Shown here piece by piece: positions 30,307-40,264 of a DNA stretch of 64,000 nucleotides. The translations under genes and the position numbers were made by a program. Origin of the DNA: a virus; the IMG/VR virus record IMGVR_UViG_3300032242_002636, positions 1 through 64,000 of that record. The stretch is one strand, 5' to 3'. The first letter of the stretch is position 1. Every line of letters begins with the position of its first letter. The notes beneath the pieces were generated by a model that saw only the letters and a list, made by a program, of their open reading frames with translations, ran no database searches and was not told the origin of the DNA.

Positions 30307-31122
30307 ATGGTTATGTCAGAAGAAACTAAAAATATAAGCTTTAATGATGCTTTATCAATGTTAGATTCCGTTTCCAAGGAATCTTTCGTAACCGATGCTT
30401 GGATTCCCTCTCTTAACAGATCTATAAAGATCAAAGAAATAACAGCTAAACAACAAAAGACTATATTAGAATCTGCAATTGATTCTGCTGTATCAAAATC
30501 TACTTTTGGTAAAGTATTTTTTGAAATAATCACAGCAAATTGTTTAGAAGATAAAAATATTGTAGAAGGACTAACCATAGCAGATAAAGCTTCTATAGCC
30601 TTTACAATGAGATCACAGATTTCAGATACTTTGAAAGTAGTATTCAAAGAAGATCCCAAAGTAGAAAATAAAATTTCCCTTGATTCTATTTTAACTAAAT
30701 TTTCTACCTATGTACATCCAGTTAATGAAGTTTTAGAAGTATCTAAGAATGGTGTTAATATTAGTACAGAAATTGCTCTTCCAAATATATCTGATGAGTT
30801 TAAGTTTGATTCTCATCTATACGGTAAGAAAGCAAAGGAAGATCAGGTAGAAGAAGCAAAAGAAATTATAACAAGTGCATTTTTAGGAGAAGCTGCAAAG
30901 TATATAAAGGAAATAACCATTGATGGAATTCCTCTTGGTTATAATGGGTTAGGAGTAACTCAAAAATTAATGTTTGTGGAGAAATTATCTGCCACTCTGG
31001 TACAGAAGATATTAGAGAAAATAATAGCATGGAAAGCTGATTTGGATAAAGTCTACACTGTAAATCATGAAGGCATTGATAAGATCATTGAAATAGATAA
31101 TCTTCTTTTTCTAAGTAATTGA
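30307..31122 (+). CDS. baseplate hub assembly protein (T4_baseplate-like)
   Basis: Residues 25-75 read as DAWIPSLNRSIKIKEITAKQQKTILESAID...FEIITANC. An I-P-S-x(6)-IK-x-IT-x-K-x-x-x-IL pattern followed by a helix with a Cys matches the T4_baseplate (gp26/51-like) family. The C-terminus is helical. An AGGTGA ribosome-site-like sequence lies just before the ATG, unlike most starts here. A second ATG two codons in is possible. Confidence 0.55.
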   Translation: MVMSEETKNISFNDALSMLDSVSKESFVTDAWIPSLNRSIKIKEITAKQQKTILESAIDSAVSKSTFGKVFFEIITANCLEDKNIVEGLTIADKASIAFTMRSQISDTLKVVFKEDPKVENKISLDSILTKFSTYVHPVNEVLEVSKNGVNISTEIALPNISDEFKFDSHLYGKKAKEDQVEEAKEIITSAFLGEAAKYIKEITIDGIPLGYNGLGVTQKLMFVEKLSATLVQKILEKIIAWKADLDKVYTVNHEGIDKIIEIDNLLFLSN

Positions 31123-31142
31123 TCTAATAATATCCATATAGA

Positions 31143-31149
31143 TTAAGTA
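31143..31149 (+). promoter_or_regulatory. late-type element, near match (TTAAGTA)
   Basis: The element is 7 nt before the tape-measure-like start. Confidence 0.3.
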
Positions 31150-31156
31150 TTTCTAT

Positions 31157-33301
31157 ATGGAATTGAATGAACTTCAGCAAAGACTCCTAGAAAAACTAGA
31201 GAGTATAAGCACTGATGATATTTTAAGGGCTATCTTCTCTATAGAAGGTCAGCCTTCATATGCTTCCGTAAACAAAATAGAAGCACTCAGAGAGTCTATT
31301 TTAGGCAGTGCCGAACATATTGCAGAAGAAGTTTCTAAAAAGGCTAATAGCACTGATATTATATTCGATGCTCTAGGACTACCAAAAGACAATTCTAATG
31401 CAAAGGCACTTGATTTAATTCGTCAAGATACTTGGCAGCAAATAGCTGAAATTAATAAGAAAATTAGAGAAAAATATAACTTCTCAGATGAGGCTTTAAA
31501 GCACATGGCAGATCCCTTTGCTTTAAATGAAACAAGAGAAAATTCAAGAAAAGCATTAAATCAAAGATTTTTAGAAATAAAAGATAAACTGGAAAGTGTT
31601 GATTTGAGTATAGTTCCTTTTGAACTTATAAATCAACCCAAATTAAACCAGCTTGTTAAATACGAGCCAATAGAAGATGAAGAAAAAGAAAAGAAGATAC
31701 CTCCTTATGAAGTTAAGGAAATTCCTGTTTTAGATAAACTTAATGAGATTTATACAACAAAACTTGATGATATATTAAAGCTTTTAGAAGACAGACAGAA
31801 CAAGCTGTTAAAGGACAAGGAACCAGAAACAACTTCTGTTGGAATGAAGTTTTATGAACCAGAAGAGAAAACCTTTACACTAAACCAAAAACAATTTTCT
31901 GATATAATAAATGCTATTAATTTAAGCAGTCAAACACAGAAAAAAGTATTAGATGAAATATTGGACGTAGAAAAGGAAAGAAATACATCATCAAAAGATT
32001 TAGATTATTCTAAACCATCAGGATTTCTCGATAATCTATTGAAACTTGGAAGTATTTTATCTGCTGCTGCTCTTGGATTAGGAATTCTTGCAGAACCATT
32101 AGCTAAAATGGTTGATAGTATGTTTGGAACTAAACTTGAAACTATAGTAGAAAGAATAAAAAGCAATACTGGATTAGATCAAAGAAGATTTCTAGATATC
32201 GCAAAGTGGGCTTACTTAGGAATTAGAGGAGCAAAGAACGTAAAAAGAACAACAGGATCTTTAATGACTTCAGGAGGAAGAGAAGCTCTTCGTGAGGCAG
32301 GTGCTAAATCATTATCTAAAACAACTCCTAGATGGAAAGCTATAGGAAGAATGGTTACAGGAAAAGCAAAAGAAGAAGCTGTTATTGCTGAAGAATCTGC
32401 TGCTGCTGCTACAAGAGCTAGTAGTGCTGTAAAGGCTACTGGTGCTGTAGGAGAAACGGCAGTAAAAGCTAGTAAAACAGCTGGATTATTAAGTAAAATA
32501 ACTAGTCCTGCTACTACATCTTTACTTCGTGGAATTACAGGAGGATTTTTAAGAAAGATACCTATTTTAGGTGGTCTTATAGATTTAGGAATAGCAATGG
32601 ATTCTTTTAGTAAGGGAGATACAACAGGTGGTATTATAAGTGTTTTATCAGCTGCTACAAATCTTTTATATCTATTAGGTCCAGAAATGGCAGTAGTTGC
32701 TATTCCAATTCAAATGGGATTATCTGCTCTTGATTGGTTCTTAACAAGTCAAGCAGGAGGAGACATTAAACAAAAACAAAATGTAATTCCTAATATGATT
32801 AGTGGTTTTTTTGGAGGATCTAAAAAACCTAAAACAGAAAAACCTGATATGAAACCAAAGGCAAAGGAAATTTCTGTGACATCAGAAGAAAATAAACAAA
32901 TAGCTTCTCAAATATCTTCACAAGAAACTGAAGAAGTTATTGAAATGGGACCAGAAGGATCTAGAGTTATCACCAGACCTAAACTAATAAATCCAGAGAA
33001 TGAAAAAAATTATAGGATTTTAAAACCAATATCAGAACCTACTTCTCCTACTGTAAGGGATATAGCTTCTGTTCCACAACCTACTTTCTCTAGTACAGTT
33101 TCTTTAGATAATCAATCATTAGAAAAATTATCTTCTATGCTATCTAAAATGACTCCATCACCTGTAACTTCTGTAAATATTGGAGGTGGTGGAGGTGGAT
33201 CACAAGTAGCATTAAGTAGTGAAAGAGATGGTATCTATGAAGGAAGAAGAAGAAGAAAACCTCTTCATATCTGGGATACAACTAATCCTTCTACCTATTA
33301 A
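31157..33301 (+). CDS. tape measure-like protein (gp29-like)
   Basis: The 714-residue protein has a long helical, partly coiled-coil N-terminal half. Hydrophobic segments follow (about 298-315 LGSILSAAALGLGILAEPL, and 475-525 with GGLIDLGIAMD and LLYLLGPEMAVVAIPIQMG), then a Gly-rich, charged C-terminus (GGGGGG..., GRRRRKPLHIW). Hydrophobic helices inside a long helical protein located in the tail cluster fit a tape measure or hub chaperone protein. T4 gp29 is 590 aa. No enzymatic domain is seen. Confidence 0.65.
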   Translation: MELNELQQRLLEKLESISTDDILRAIFSIEGQPSYASVNKIEALRESILGSAEHIAEEVSKKANSTDIIFDALGLPKDNSNAKALDLIRQDTWQQIAEINKKIREKYNFSDEALKHMADPFALNETRENSRKALNQRFLEIKDKLESVDLSIVPFELINQPKLNQLVKYEPIEDEEKEKKIPPYEVKEIPVLDKLNEIYTTKLDDILKLLEDRQNKLLKDKEPETTSVGMKFYEPEEKTFTLNQKQFSDIINAINLSSQTQKKVLDEILDVEKERNTSSKDLDYSKPSGFLDNLLKLGSILSAAALGLGILAEPLAKMVDSMFGTKLETIVERIKSNTGLDQRRFLDIAKWAYLGIRGAKNVKRTTGSLMTSGGREALREAGAKSLSKTTPRWKAIGRMVTGKAKEEAVIAEESAAAATRASSAVKATGAVGETAVKASKTAGLLSKITSPATTSLLRGITGGFLRKIPILGGLIDLGIAMDSFSKGDTTGGIISVLSAATNLLYLLGPEMAVVAIPIQMGLSALDWFLTSQAGGDIKQKQNVIPNMISGFFGGSKKPKTEKPDMKPKAKEISVTSEENKQIASQISSQETEEVIEMGPEGSRVITRPKLINPENEKNYRILKPISEPTSPTVRDIASVPQPTFSSTVSLDNQSLEKLSSMLSKMTPSPVTSVNIGGGGGGSQVALSSERDGIYEGRRRRKPLHIWDTTNPSTY

Positions 33302-33304
33302 TAT

Positions 33305-34318
33305 ATGAACGGAAAAACTACATCACTTTATAAAATAGAACCTAAAACAGAAACTGCTCTTTTTGGTATTAATTTTGATTATCCAAAAATAACACCAGCA
33401 GGTGATTCTGGATTCGGTGGTAATATTGATATTTTAAATAAATTTAGATGGAAAACTAATGATGGTTTAACTGATGAAGTTCCTTATGTAATATTAATGG
33501 AATATGAACTTCCTTATGGAATGTGGACTTCTAGATTAACTAATATACTTGATTCTGTAAAATCTGCTTTATATTCAGGGGATTCTGATCCTTATATAAA
33601 ATTATATACAGGAACAGCTACAGGATTCTCATATGTTCTGCCATATCTATTAAAAAATGGAGATAGTGTAAGAGGAAGTGGTGTAAAAAATGCATGGAAG
33701 GAAGTTGATATAACACAATCAGTAGGAAAAGTTCCTTTAGTAGGTAGAGATTTAGCTGGTATAGGTAAGAGTATTTCAGATACTTTGCAAGTAGTGGGAG
33801 AAACCTTTTCACCCGGCTATGGTACTGAAAAAATAATGAATTATTCCAGTACTGAAAGAAAATCTATAACAATAACATTTCCTTTGTACAATACCGTTGA
33901 TGAAGGAGAAGCTATTAATAATTTTGATTTTGTAAATCTTTTTGCTTTGCAAAATTTAAAAACAAGAACTAGTTGGCTTACCTTTGTTCCTCCTAAATTA
34001 TATGTAGTAGAAGGAGTGGGTCTTGGTGGAATATATATGCCAGCATGTTATGTTTCTAATTATGATTTCAAAGCAATAGGAACAACAAGATATGTAAAAG
34101 CATATGGTAATAGTGGAAAAGATTATTTAATTCCAGAAGCGTATAAAGTATCTATAACACTAACAGAACTTGTTCCTGAAAGTAGTAACATAATGTGGGG
34201 AGCATTAGGAGGTCCAAAGGTTCAAATAATAAATAGTCCTGCTTCTGTAGAACAAACAAGAGCTACTATAAGTGTGAGAGAAAATAATATCATACAGCCG
34301 GGTAATTTAGTTGCTTAA
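33305..34318 (+). CDS. baseplate tail-tube cap protein (gp48-like)
   Basis: The segment SWLTFVPPKLYVVEGVGLGG...PACYVSNYDFKAIGTTRYV, followed by IPEAYKVSITLTELVPESSNIMWGAL, is characteristic of T4-type gp48, a tube-like protein that caps the baseplate hub. Length (337 aa) is close to T4 gp48. Its stop overlaps the region before the gp53-like start. Confidence 0.8.
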   Translation: MNGKTTSLYKIEPKTETALFGINFDYPKITPAGDSGFGGNIDILNKFRWKTNDGLTDEVPYVILMEYELPYGMWTSRLTNILDSVKSALYSGDSDPYIKLYTGTATGFSYVLPYLLKNGDSVRGSGVKNAWKEVDITQSVGKVPLVGRDLAGIGKSISDTLQVVGETFSPGYGTEKIMNYSSTERKSITITFPLYNTVDEGEAINNFDFVNLFALQNLKTRTSWLTFVPPKLYVVEGVGLGGIYMPACYVSNYDFKAIGTTRYVKAYGNSGKDYLIPEAYKVSITLTELVPESSNIMWGALGGPKVQIINSPASVEQTRATISVRENNIIQPGNLVA

Positions 34319-34322
34319 TATT

Positions 34323-34679
34323 ATGAAACAAAGTGAATATCCAGATCTACCAGTAATTTCTTCATATAGATATGAAAATTTTTTTAATGTCTATACAGAT
34401 GGAAATGATTTCAAATTTTACAATTTGTTAAGATCTATTAACCTTTTTCCTGCTAATAATTCAGAAGTAGAAGATGTTTATAATACCACATTTAATGATA
34501 CATGGCATTTAATATCATACAAGTATTATAATACTATAGATCTTTGGTGGTTAGTATGTGCATATAATGAAATACAAAATCCTGTAAAAATGCCTGAACC
34601 CGGTACTCAGATAAAACTATTAAAATCTAACTATGTTTCAGATATCATTTCTGAGTTAAACAAGCAGATTAAGCAATAG
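34323..34679 (+). CDS. baseplate wedge protein (gp53-like)
   Basis: The ATG at 34323 is used; a TTG frame opening at 34311 lies inside the previous gene. The segment DTWHLISYKYYNTIDLWWLVCAYNEIQNP followed by KMPEPGTQIKLL is the conserved core of gp53-type wedge proteins (YY-x-T-x-x-LWW...NP...MP-x-PG). At 118 aa it is shorter than T4 gp53. Confidence 0.8.
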   Translation: MKQSEYPDLPVISSYRYENFFNVYTDGNDFKFYNLLRSINLFPANNSEVEDVYNTTFNDTWHLISYKYYNTIDLWWLVCAYNEIQNPVKMPEPGTQIKLLKSNYVSDIISELNKQIKQ

Positions 34680-34697
34680 ATAAAATTTGGTACATTC

Positions 34698-34704
34698 ATA
34701 AGTA
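34698..34704 (+). promoter_or_regulatory. late-type element of the terminase gene (ATAAGTA)
   Basis: The element is 11 nt before the terminase start. Confidence 0.5.
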
Positions 34705-34715
34705 CCTATTAAACA

Positions 34716-37625
34716 ATGGCAAAGAAGAAAGAACAGGAAAGTAATTCTTTAGATGAGTTAACTATGGATGATATTTTGGTAGATGGAAAATTCTATCAAG
34801 GCAATGAGAATATCCTTCGTAAGGATGCTACATTTAAATGGACAGAAGAGATGTTGGCAGAGCTTAAACTCTGTGCCAAGAGTATTCTTCATTTTGCAGA
34901 AAACCATTTCTATATTATTACCGAAGACGGTAAAAGAAAGATTGAATTATACAAATATCAAAAAAGACTTTTAAAGGCTTTTAAATCTAATAGATTCAAT
35001 GTAATCCTATCTAGCCGTCAAAGTGGTAAGGCATTGGCTTTGAATACGCCCATACCAACACCTAATGGTTATGTTATGATGGGTGATCTTAAAGACGGAG
35101 ATCAAATATTTGGATCAGATGGTAATATATATAACATAAAAAAAGCACACGAAATTCTTAATCATAGAGAATGTTATAAACTAACATTTGATAACGGGGA
35201 ATCTATAGTTGCAGATGCTGAACACCTTTGGTTTACGCAGACAAAAAAAGATAGAAAAAGAAAATATAATAGAGAAGGTAGCGTAAAAACTACCAAAGAA
35301 ATTTTTAATAGTTTATTTTATACTTCCAATAACGAGCCTAATCATAGAATACCTATGTGTTTGAATGGTATAGAGTTTGAAGAAAAAAATCTACCAATAT
35401 CTCCATATATTCTTGGACTTTGGTTAGGGGACGGTGCAACTGATGGCTCAAGAATAACTGTTGGTAAAAGAGATATAAAATATATTATTGATATTTTAGA
35501 AAAAAATCAAGAATTCAAAATTATAAAAGTTCAAGAAGATAAAAATAGTGTTTTTGCTATAAATTTAACAAATGAAGAGAGAAAAAAAGATTCTTTACAC
35601 ACAAAATTAAGATTAAATGCTTTATTGGGAAATAAACACATCCCAGAATTATATCTATTATCTTCTAGAGAGCAAAGATTAGAATTATTAAAAGGATTGA
35701 TGGATTCTGATGGTTATATAACACCTAAAGGTCATGCATATTTTTATAATACCAATTTAAAATTGGTCAAACAAGTTCAATCTCTTATAACTAGTTTAGG
35801 ATATAAAGCCTTTTATAAAGAGAAAATAGCAAAAATAAATGGAGTGGAGTGTGGTCTTGTTGGAAGTGTTTACTTTAAACCAAGAGAATTTGTTGTTAAA
35901 TTACCATTTAAAGTAGATAGATTAAAAGATAATTTAAGCATTGTATCAGAATCAAATAGAAACCAATATCATTATATTAAAAATATAGAAAAAACAGAAA
36001 GTGTTCCTGTTAGGTGTATAACCGTTGATAGTCCAAATTCTCTATATCTTTGTGGTAGAAACTTCATACCAACTCATAATACAACTACAATTACCATTTA
36101 CGCTCTTTGGTTGGTGTGTTTCCAATCAGACAAGAGAATTACTATTGTAGCTAACAAGGAATCAACTGCAAAGGAAATCTTTGCTAGAATCAAGATGGCA
36201 TATGAACAGCTTCCGATTTACATGAAGCCAAATATTAAGTCTTGGAGAAAAGATGGCTTTGTTCTTGGTAATGATTCTGCAATTACTATTAGTACAACAT
36301 CATCATCTGGTCCTCGTGGTACTACCAGTAATCTTCTCATCATTGATGAGATGGCTCATTGTCCTGATGATCTCATGAGAGAACTTTGGAAATCTGCTAT
36401 TCCTATTATTTCTTCGATGAAGAAATCACAGGTTGTAGTCATTAGTACTCCTAATGGTAAGAATAATAAATTTTATGATCTTTATGAGGATAGTAAGAAG
36501 GAAGGAAGTGAGTGGAATCTAGAAGTTGTTAACTATTGGGATGTACCGGGTCGTGATGAGGAGTGGGTAAAAAAGACAATGGCAATGATGGGATCAAAAG
36601 ATGATTTTGATCAGGAATATTGTAATGTTTTCCATGATCCTAATAAAAGTGTGATTGATGAAGAGTATCTTACTAAATTAAAAGGTGAATGCCCAGAACC
36701 AGTTTTAGTATTGGAAGATGGTGCTTACAAGATATTTGAGCTTCCAAATCCAGATAGTTTTTATGTTATAGGTGTTGACGTTGGTGAAGGTATAGGAAGA
36801 ACAAATACTGTTGCTCAAATTTTAGATGTTTCTAATCTACAAAATATTAAACAAGTAGCTATATTTGCTTCTAATAATATAAATCCATTTCATTTTGGAA
36901 CACGACTAATGGGTGTTCTTCAGGATTGGGGAAGACCTCCTATCTTGGTTGAAAATAATAACAACGGACAGCAAATTTTGGACGTTCTTTGCCAGACTCA
37001 TAACTATGAGAATGTAGTATCATATCACTTTGAAGGTTTTAGTAAGCACTATAATAATACTCATAGATACGGTATACATAATCATACTAATACTAGATAT
37101 AAAGGTATAACAAACTTTAGATATTGGGTCAATAGTTTAAAAGCTGTTAAGCTCAATGACATGGATACTATCTTAGAGATAAACAGTTTTGTTCGTCTTC
37201 CAAATTATACATATACAAAGAAAAATGAAAAGGATCTTGATGATCGTGTATTTGGTCTTATATGGGCATTATTCATTCTTGATCCTTCCTTGGTAGCTAG
37301 ATACTTTACAATACAAGAATTAGACGATCAAGGTCGCCCAATGAAAATTTTTCCTCTTAGTGATAATAAGGATCTTATAAAGAATAGTCCATTACTAATA
37401 GGAGGTGGTGCTAGTATAGTAAAGAAACCTTCGGTTAATACTCCTTATTCTCATGTAGGTGGAATGGATATGGCTACTGGATTTGACCTTTTCTCTGATG
37501 ACAGAGCAAATTTACTAAGATGGATGTTAGAAACAGAGGAAGCTGATAGGATGTTACCTCCACAAATTGATGATAATTCGGATAAGTCTTCTATGGACAC
37601 TTATCATCCAACTATAATATTTTAA
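34716..37625 (+). CDS. large terminase subunit (gp17-like) precursor with intein
   Basis: The 969-residue precursor would give a 619-residue terminase after splicing. The Walker A sequence SSRQSGKT is split between Lys105 and the next extein Thr. Walker B is LLIIDE (540-545), with a coupling motif STTSSSGPRGTTS before it. The C-terminal nuclease begins YVIGVDVGEG (about 685), with further acidic residues in LVENNNNG and LDDRVFGL. It packages DNA into the prohead using ATP. The intein must splice before ATPase activity is possible. Confidence 0.93.
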   Translation: MAKKKEQESNSLDELTMDDILVDGKFYQGNENILRKDATFKWTEEMLAELKLCAKSILHFAENHFYIITEDGKRKIELYKYQKRLLKAFKSNRFNVILSSRQSGKALALNTPIPTPNGYVMMGDLKDGDQIFGSDGNIYNIKKAHEILNHRECYKLTFDNGESIVADAEHLWFTQTKKDRKRKYNREGSVKTTKEIFNSLFYTSNNEPNHRIPMCLNGIEFEEKNLPISPYILGLWLGDGATDGSRITVGKRDIKYIIDILEKNQEFKIIKVQEDKNSVFAINLTNEERKKDSLHTKLRLNALLGNKHIPELYLLSSREQRLELLKGLMDSDGYITPKGHAYFYNTNLKLVKQVQSLITSLGYKAFYKEKIAKINGVECGLVGSVYFKPREFVVKLPFKVDRLKDNLSIVSESNRNQYHYIKNIEKTESVPVRCITVDSPNSLYLCGRNFIPTHNTTTITIYALWLVCFQSDKRITIVANKESTAKEIFARIKMAYEQLPIYMKPNIKSWRKDGFVLGNDSAITISTTSSSGPRGTTSNLLIIDEMAHCPDDLMRELWKSAIPIISSMKKSQVVVISTPNGKNNKFYDLYEDSKKEGSEWNLEVVNYWDVPGRDEEWVKKTMAMMGSKDDFDQEYCNVFHDPNKSVIDEEYLTKLKGECPEPVLVLEDGAYKIFELPNPDSFYVIGVDVGEGIGRTNTVAQILDVSNLQNIKQVAIFASNNINPFHFGTRLMGVLQDWGRPPILVENNNNGQQILDVLCQTHNYENVVSYHFEGFSKHYNNTHRYGIHNHTNTRYKGITNFRYWVNSLKAVKLNDMDTILEINSFVRLPNYTYTKKNEKDLDDRVFGLIWALFILDPSLVARYFTIQELDDQGRPMKIFPLSDNKDLIKNSPLLIGGGASIVKKPSVNTPYSHVGGMDMATGFDLFSDDRANLLRWMLETEEADRMLPPQIDDNSDKSSMDTYHPTIIF
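35031..36080 (+). mobile_element. class 3 intein with LAGLIDADG-type endonuclease
   Basis: The 350-residue insert starts with Ala instead of Cys/Ser and ends THN before Thr+1. Trp67 lies in ADAEHLWFT, and Cys329 lies in VPVRCITV. With Thr+1 they form the W-C-T triad of class 3 inteins, in which the block-F Cys starts splicing. Two dodecapeptide motifs, LGLWLGDGATDG and LLKGLMDSDGYIT, mark a LAGLIDADG homing endonuclease. Insertion exactly within G-K/T of Walker A is a typical conserved site. Confidence 0.95.
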
Positions 37626-37627
37626 CT

Positions 37628-38227
37628 ATGAATCAAGCCGTTTTAAATAGATCTAGAAGCGATAAATTTGCATTTGTTTTAGAGTTGCCTAAAGCACTAA
37701 AACAACAACAAGATGTCGTTTTACAGAAGGAATATAATGCAGATAGTGTACAATTTACTACCTATGGATCACCAGTTCCTACAATTAATATACCTGAAAT
37801 AAAGGTTCCTTTTGGAGGACAGGTTTATAATACTTCTAGTATTTCTCGTCCAGCATATCCACCAATATCACTTAAATTTTTAGTAGATAATGGTTATCAA
37901 AACTATTGGATTTTATGGAAATGGTTGAATCTTTTTAATGATAATAAAGAAGGAACAACCAATTTAAATTCTCCTTTAAATTCAAGAAAAGATGATATTA
38001 TTTTAACTAATCCTATTACTGAATATGCTGCTAATTTTAGCTTATTTGGTTTAGATGAATTTAATAATCGAATTATATCATTCAATTATACACAGGCATT
38101 TATAACAGGATTAAGTCCAATTGAATTTTCATTCCAAAATCCTGCTGAAATCACTTGTACTGCTACATTCGTATTCAATCAATTGCAAATAAATCTTATT
38201 AAAGATATTAATGTATCTTCTTGTTAA
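37628..38227 (+). CDS. tail tube-like structural protein (199 aa)
   Basis: The pattern SDKFAFVLELPKALK...VPFGGQVYNTSSISRPAYPPISLKFLVDNGYQNYWILWKWLNLF resembles the fold of gp19-family tube proteins: paired strands with a central aromatic helix. It starts three nt after the terminase gene and is followed by a hub protein. It may be an adaptor ring of the tail. The assignment is by pattern only. Confidence 0.55.
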   Translation: MNQAVLNRSRSDKFAFVLELPKALKQQQDVVLQKEYNADSVQFTTYGSPVPTINIPEIKVPFGGQVYNTSSISRPAYPPISLKFLVDNGYQNYWILWKWLNLFNDNKEGTTNLNSPLNSRKDDIILTNPITEYAANFSLFGLDEFNNRIISFNYTQAFITGLSPIEFSFQNPAEITCTATFVFNQLQINLIKDINVSSC

Positions 38228-38229
38228 TT

Positions 38230-39951
38230 ATGGCTGAGTTTAATGTTCCATATAAACCAGTTTTTCAGAATCCTATTAGCCCTAATAAAGGACAATCGGA
38301 TACTCCTAGTAATGATTCTACTGCTGGAACAAATATTGATCAAAGATTTATACACCAAATCAGAGATCAGCTTTTCCATATAGAAATATGGATGTATAAT
38401 CAGTTAGATAAATTCGATCCATTTCCTATACCTTTTTTCTTTGTTGAGGGATTATGTATAGAAGAAACATTAATGAATTGGATAACAAAAGGTTGGTTAG
38501 TGTTATCTAATGACTATGAAATTATAGAAAGAGGTTCTTTATCATTTAAAAATGATAAAACTTTTATAGAACAAATAAAAGCACCTTTCATGTTTAGATC
38601 CGATGGTAGAAATAAAATATCAATAAAGATAAAACCAATCAATACATCTAATAATAGTATAAATGATGACTTACCTAAAGAACAGTGGGAAATGCAATAC
38701 GATTTTGTTATCTATGATATAGAAGATCTTCCTACTGAGACAGCTGCTAGAAAACTTAGAAAATTTTATTTTTGGGAAGAAAGATATCAAATATTCTTAG
38801 AAAGAAATATTGAATGGTCTACTGCAAAATATGCAAAAGGATCTTATGATATTGAAAGAACACTTCCTGTAGGAGGTTTACAAGAAACTAGTAATAAAGG
38901 AGAAAATGTACACGGAGCTATTGAATCTATTATAAGAGCAGCTGCTTCTCATACATCAGATCCATTTTTTCCTGATATAAAAATAGGAAGTAAAGAAGGA
39001 CCAAAGGGAATAGACAATCCTTATTTCCCTTTAGATAACTTTGATAAAGAAAATTGGGATGCAGGTTCTCCTGATAGTAGAGTATTTTATACTTCTCCTG
39101 CTAATAGTTGTGTATTAAAAGATTTGAGTTATGTAATGGGTTCATTAAAGGCTTCTGATGGAAGTCCTTTGTTCTTAACACTAGATAGATATTATAGAGA
39201 TGATGGTAAGAAATGGCAATTAATTTCTATGAGTAAATTTTTCATTGATGCAAAAAAGAATCAAGTAGAAAGATTACTAATAGAAGACAATCAAGATCCT
39301 GTAGGTGCTCCTCCATATCATGCCAGAGCACCACAGGAAGAAGAAAGCACTATTAGAAATTTCCAATCAGGAATAGCTTCTAGAATATTAACATATAATT
39401 TTGCACCTATGGCTTCTACGGATGATTTAATCTTTACCAATTGTCCTGTACATACTTTTGATTTTTCTAATTCAACTTTTAATATTGGGTTTGAAGGAAA
39501 TACAGTAAAAGATCTTTTAAAGAATATGAAAGAAATGGCAGATAAGGGACTTTATTCTTATAAAAATGAAAAACAATTGTTAATGAATGTTAATAAGACC
39601 AAGTATACAGGACTCATGACTTCTAATAACATGGTTACAAGGAGATTTTTTCCTAGTGATATTTCATATGTTTCTATGGCAAAAGAATTTTTATTTTTAA
39701 ATCAAGCAGTTAATTTTACTGCTTATGGATTAACATTAAGAACTCCGGGCAAGTTTATTTTTATAGATCGTGCAGTTTCTACATTAGAAAGAAATCCTTT
39801 TGATGATAGATTTTTAGGACAATGGATGATGATAAAAGTAGTTCATTTATTCACAAAGGAAAAATATATGAATGATGTATTAGCAACTAAGATAGATTCA
39901 TATAATAGATGGTTTGCTGAAGTAGATAAAGACGATCCTAAATATTATTAA
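38230..39951 (+). CDS. baseplate hub protein (gp27-like)
   Basis: The ATG at 38230 is chosen; an upstream TTG lies inside the previous gene's stop region. The 573-residue protein has the tail-hub layout: an early beta-rich domain with GWLVLSNDYEIIERGSLSF, a long middle region, and a final domain with NFTAYGLTLRTPGKFIFIDRAVS...FLGQWMMIKVVHLFTKEKYMNDVLATKID, which is typical of hub proteins that end in a gp27/VgrG-like beta barrel. It would hold the spike protein encoded two genes later. Confidence 0.65.
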   Translation: MAEFNVPYKPVFQNPISPNKGQSDTPSNDSTAGTNIDQRFIHQIRDQLFHIEIWMYNQLDKFDPFPIPFFFVEGLCIEETLMNWITKGWLVLSNDYEIIERGSLSFKNDKTFIEQIKAPFMFRSDGRNKISIKIKPINTSNNSINDDLPKEQWEMQYDFVIYDIEDLPTETAARKLRKFYFWEERYQIFLERNIEWSTAKYAKGSYDIERTLPVGGLQETSNKGENVHGAIESIIRAAASHTSDPFFPDIKIGSKEGPKGIDNPYFPLDNFDKENWDAGSPDSRVFYTSPANSCVLKDLSYVMGSLKASDGSPLFLTLDRYYRDDGKKWQLISMSKFFIDAKKNQVERLLIEDNQDPVGAPPYHARAPQEEESTIRNFQSGIASRILTYNFAPMASTDDLIFTNCPVHTFDFSNSTFNIGFEGNTVKDLLKNMKEMADKGLYSYKNEKQLLMNVNKTKYTGLMTSNNMVTRRFFPSDISYVSMAKEFLFLNQAVNFTAYGLTLRTPGKFIFIDRAVSTLERNPFDDRFLGQWMMIKVVHLFTKEKYMNDVLATKIDSYNRWFAEVDKDDPKYY

Positions 39952-39952
39952 T

Positions 39953-40264
39953 ATGAATAGAGATTCACTAAGACAAAGTTTACAGAATAATAGAATTCAA
40001 AGATTAGAGTCTTCCAATAAGCCAAATATGCCATCTATATCTACGATGGCATCTAATGCCGCACAAGCAGTTGTTAGAAATGTACAAAGTGTTGCTGCTG
40101 GAAATGATCTAAGACTATCCTCTGATGAGGCAAATGCTCGTCTTTCTGTCTGTAAAGGATGTGAATTTTTTGATAAAAATCAAGAGAGGTGTGGTAAATG
40201 CGGTTGTTTCATGGCACTTAAAACATATCTCAAGGCTGAGAGATGCCCTGTAGGTAAGTGGTAA
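39953..40264 (+). CDS. zinc-finger protein (103 aa)
   Basis: A polar helical N-terminus is followed by CKGCEFFDKNQERCGKCGCFM...RCPVGKW (about 67-103), six cysteines in a compact zinc ribbon. The position between hub and spike genes may mean a structural role. Its 3' end overlaps the convergent kinase gene by 35 nt. Confidence 0.65.
   Translation: MNRDSLRQSLQNNRIQRLESSNKPNMPSISTMASNAAQAVVRNVQSVAAGNDLRLSSDEANARLSVCKGCEFFDKNQERCGKCGCFMALKTYLKAERCPVGKW

Noticed and set aside
34716-37625. A group I intron or two separate genes in the terminase
   Set aside because: The frame is open throughout, and the insert has intein splice residues at both ends.
38221-38229. TTG start for the gp27-like hub protein
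   Set aside because: It lies over the preceding stop codon, and an ATG follows three codons later.
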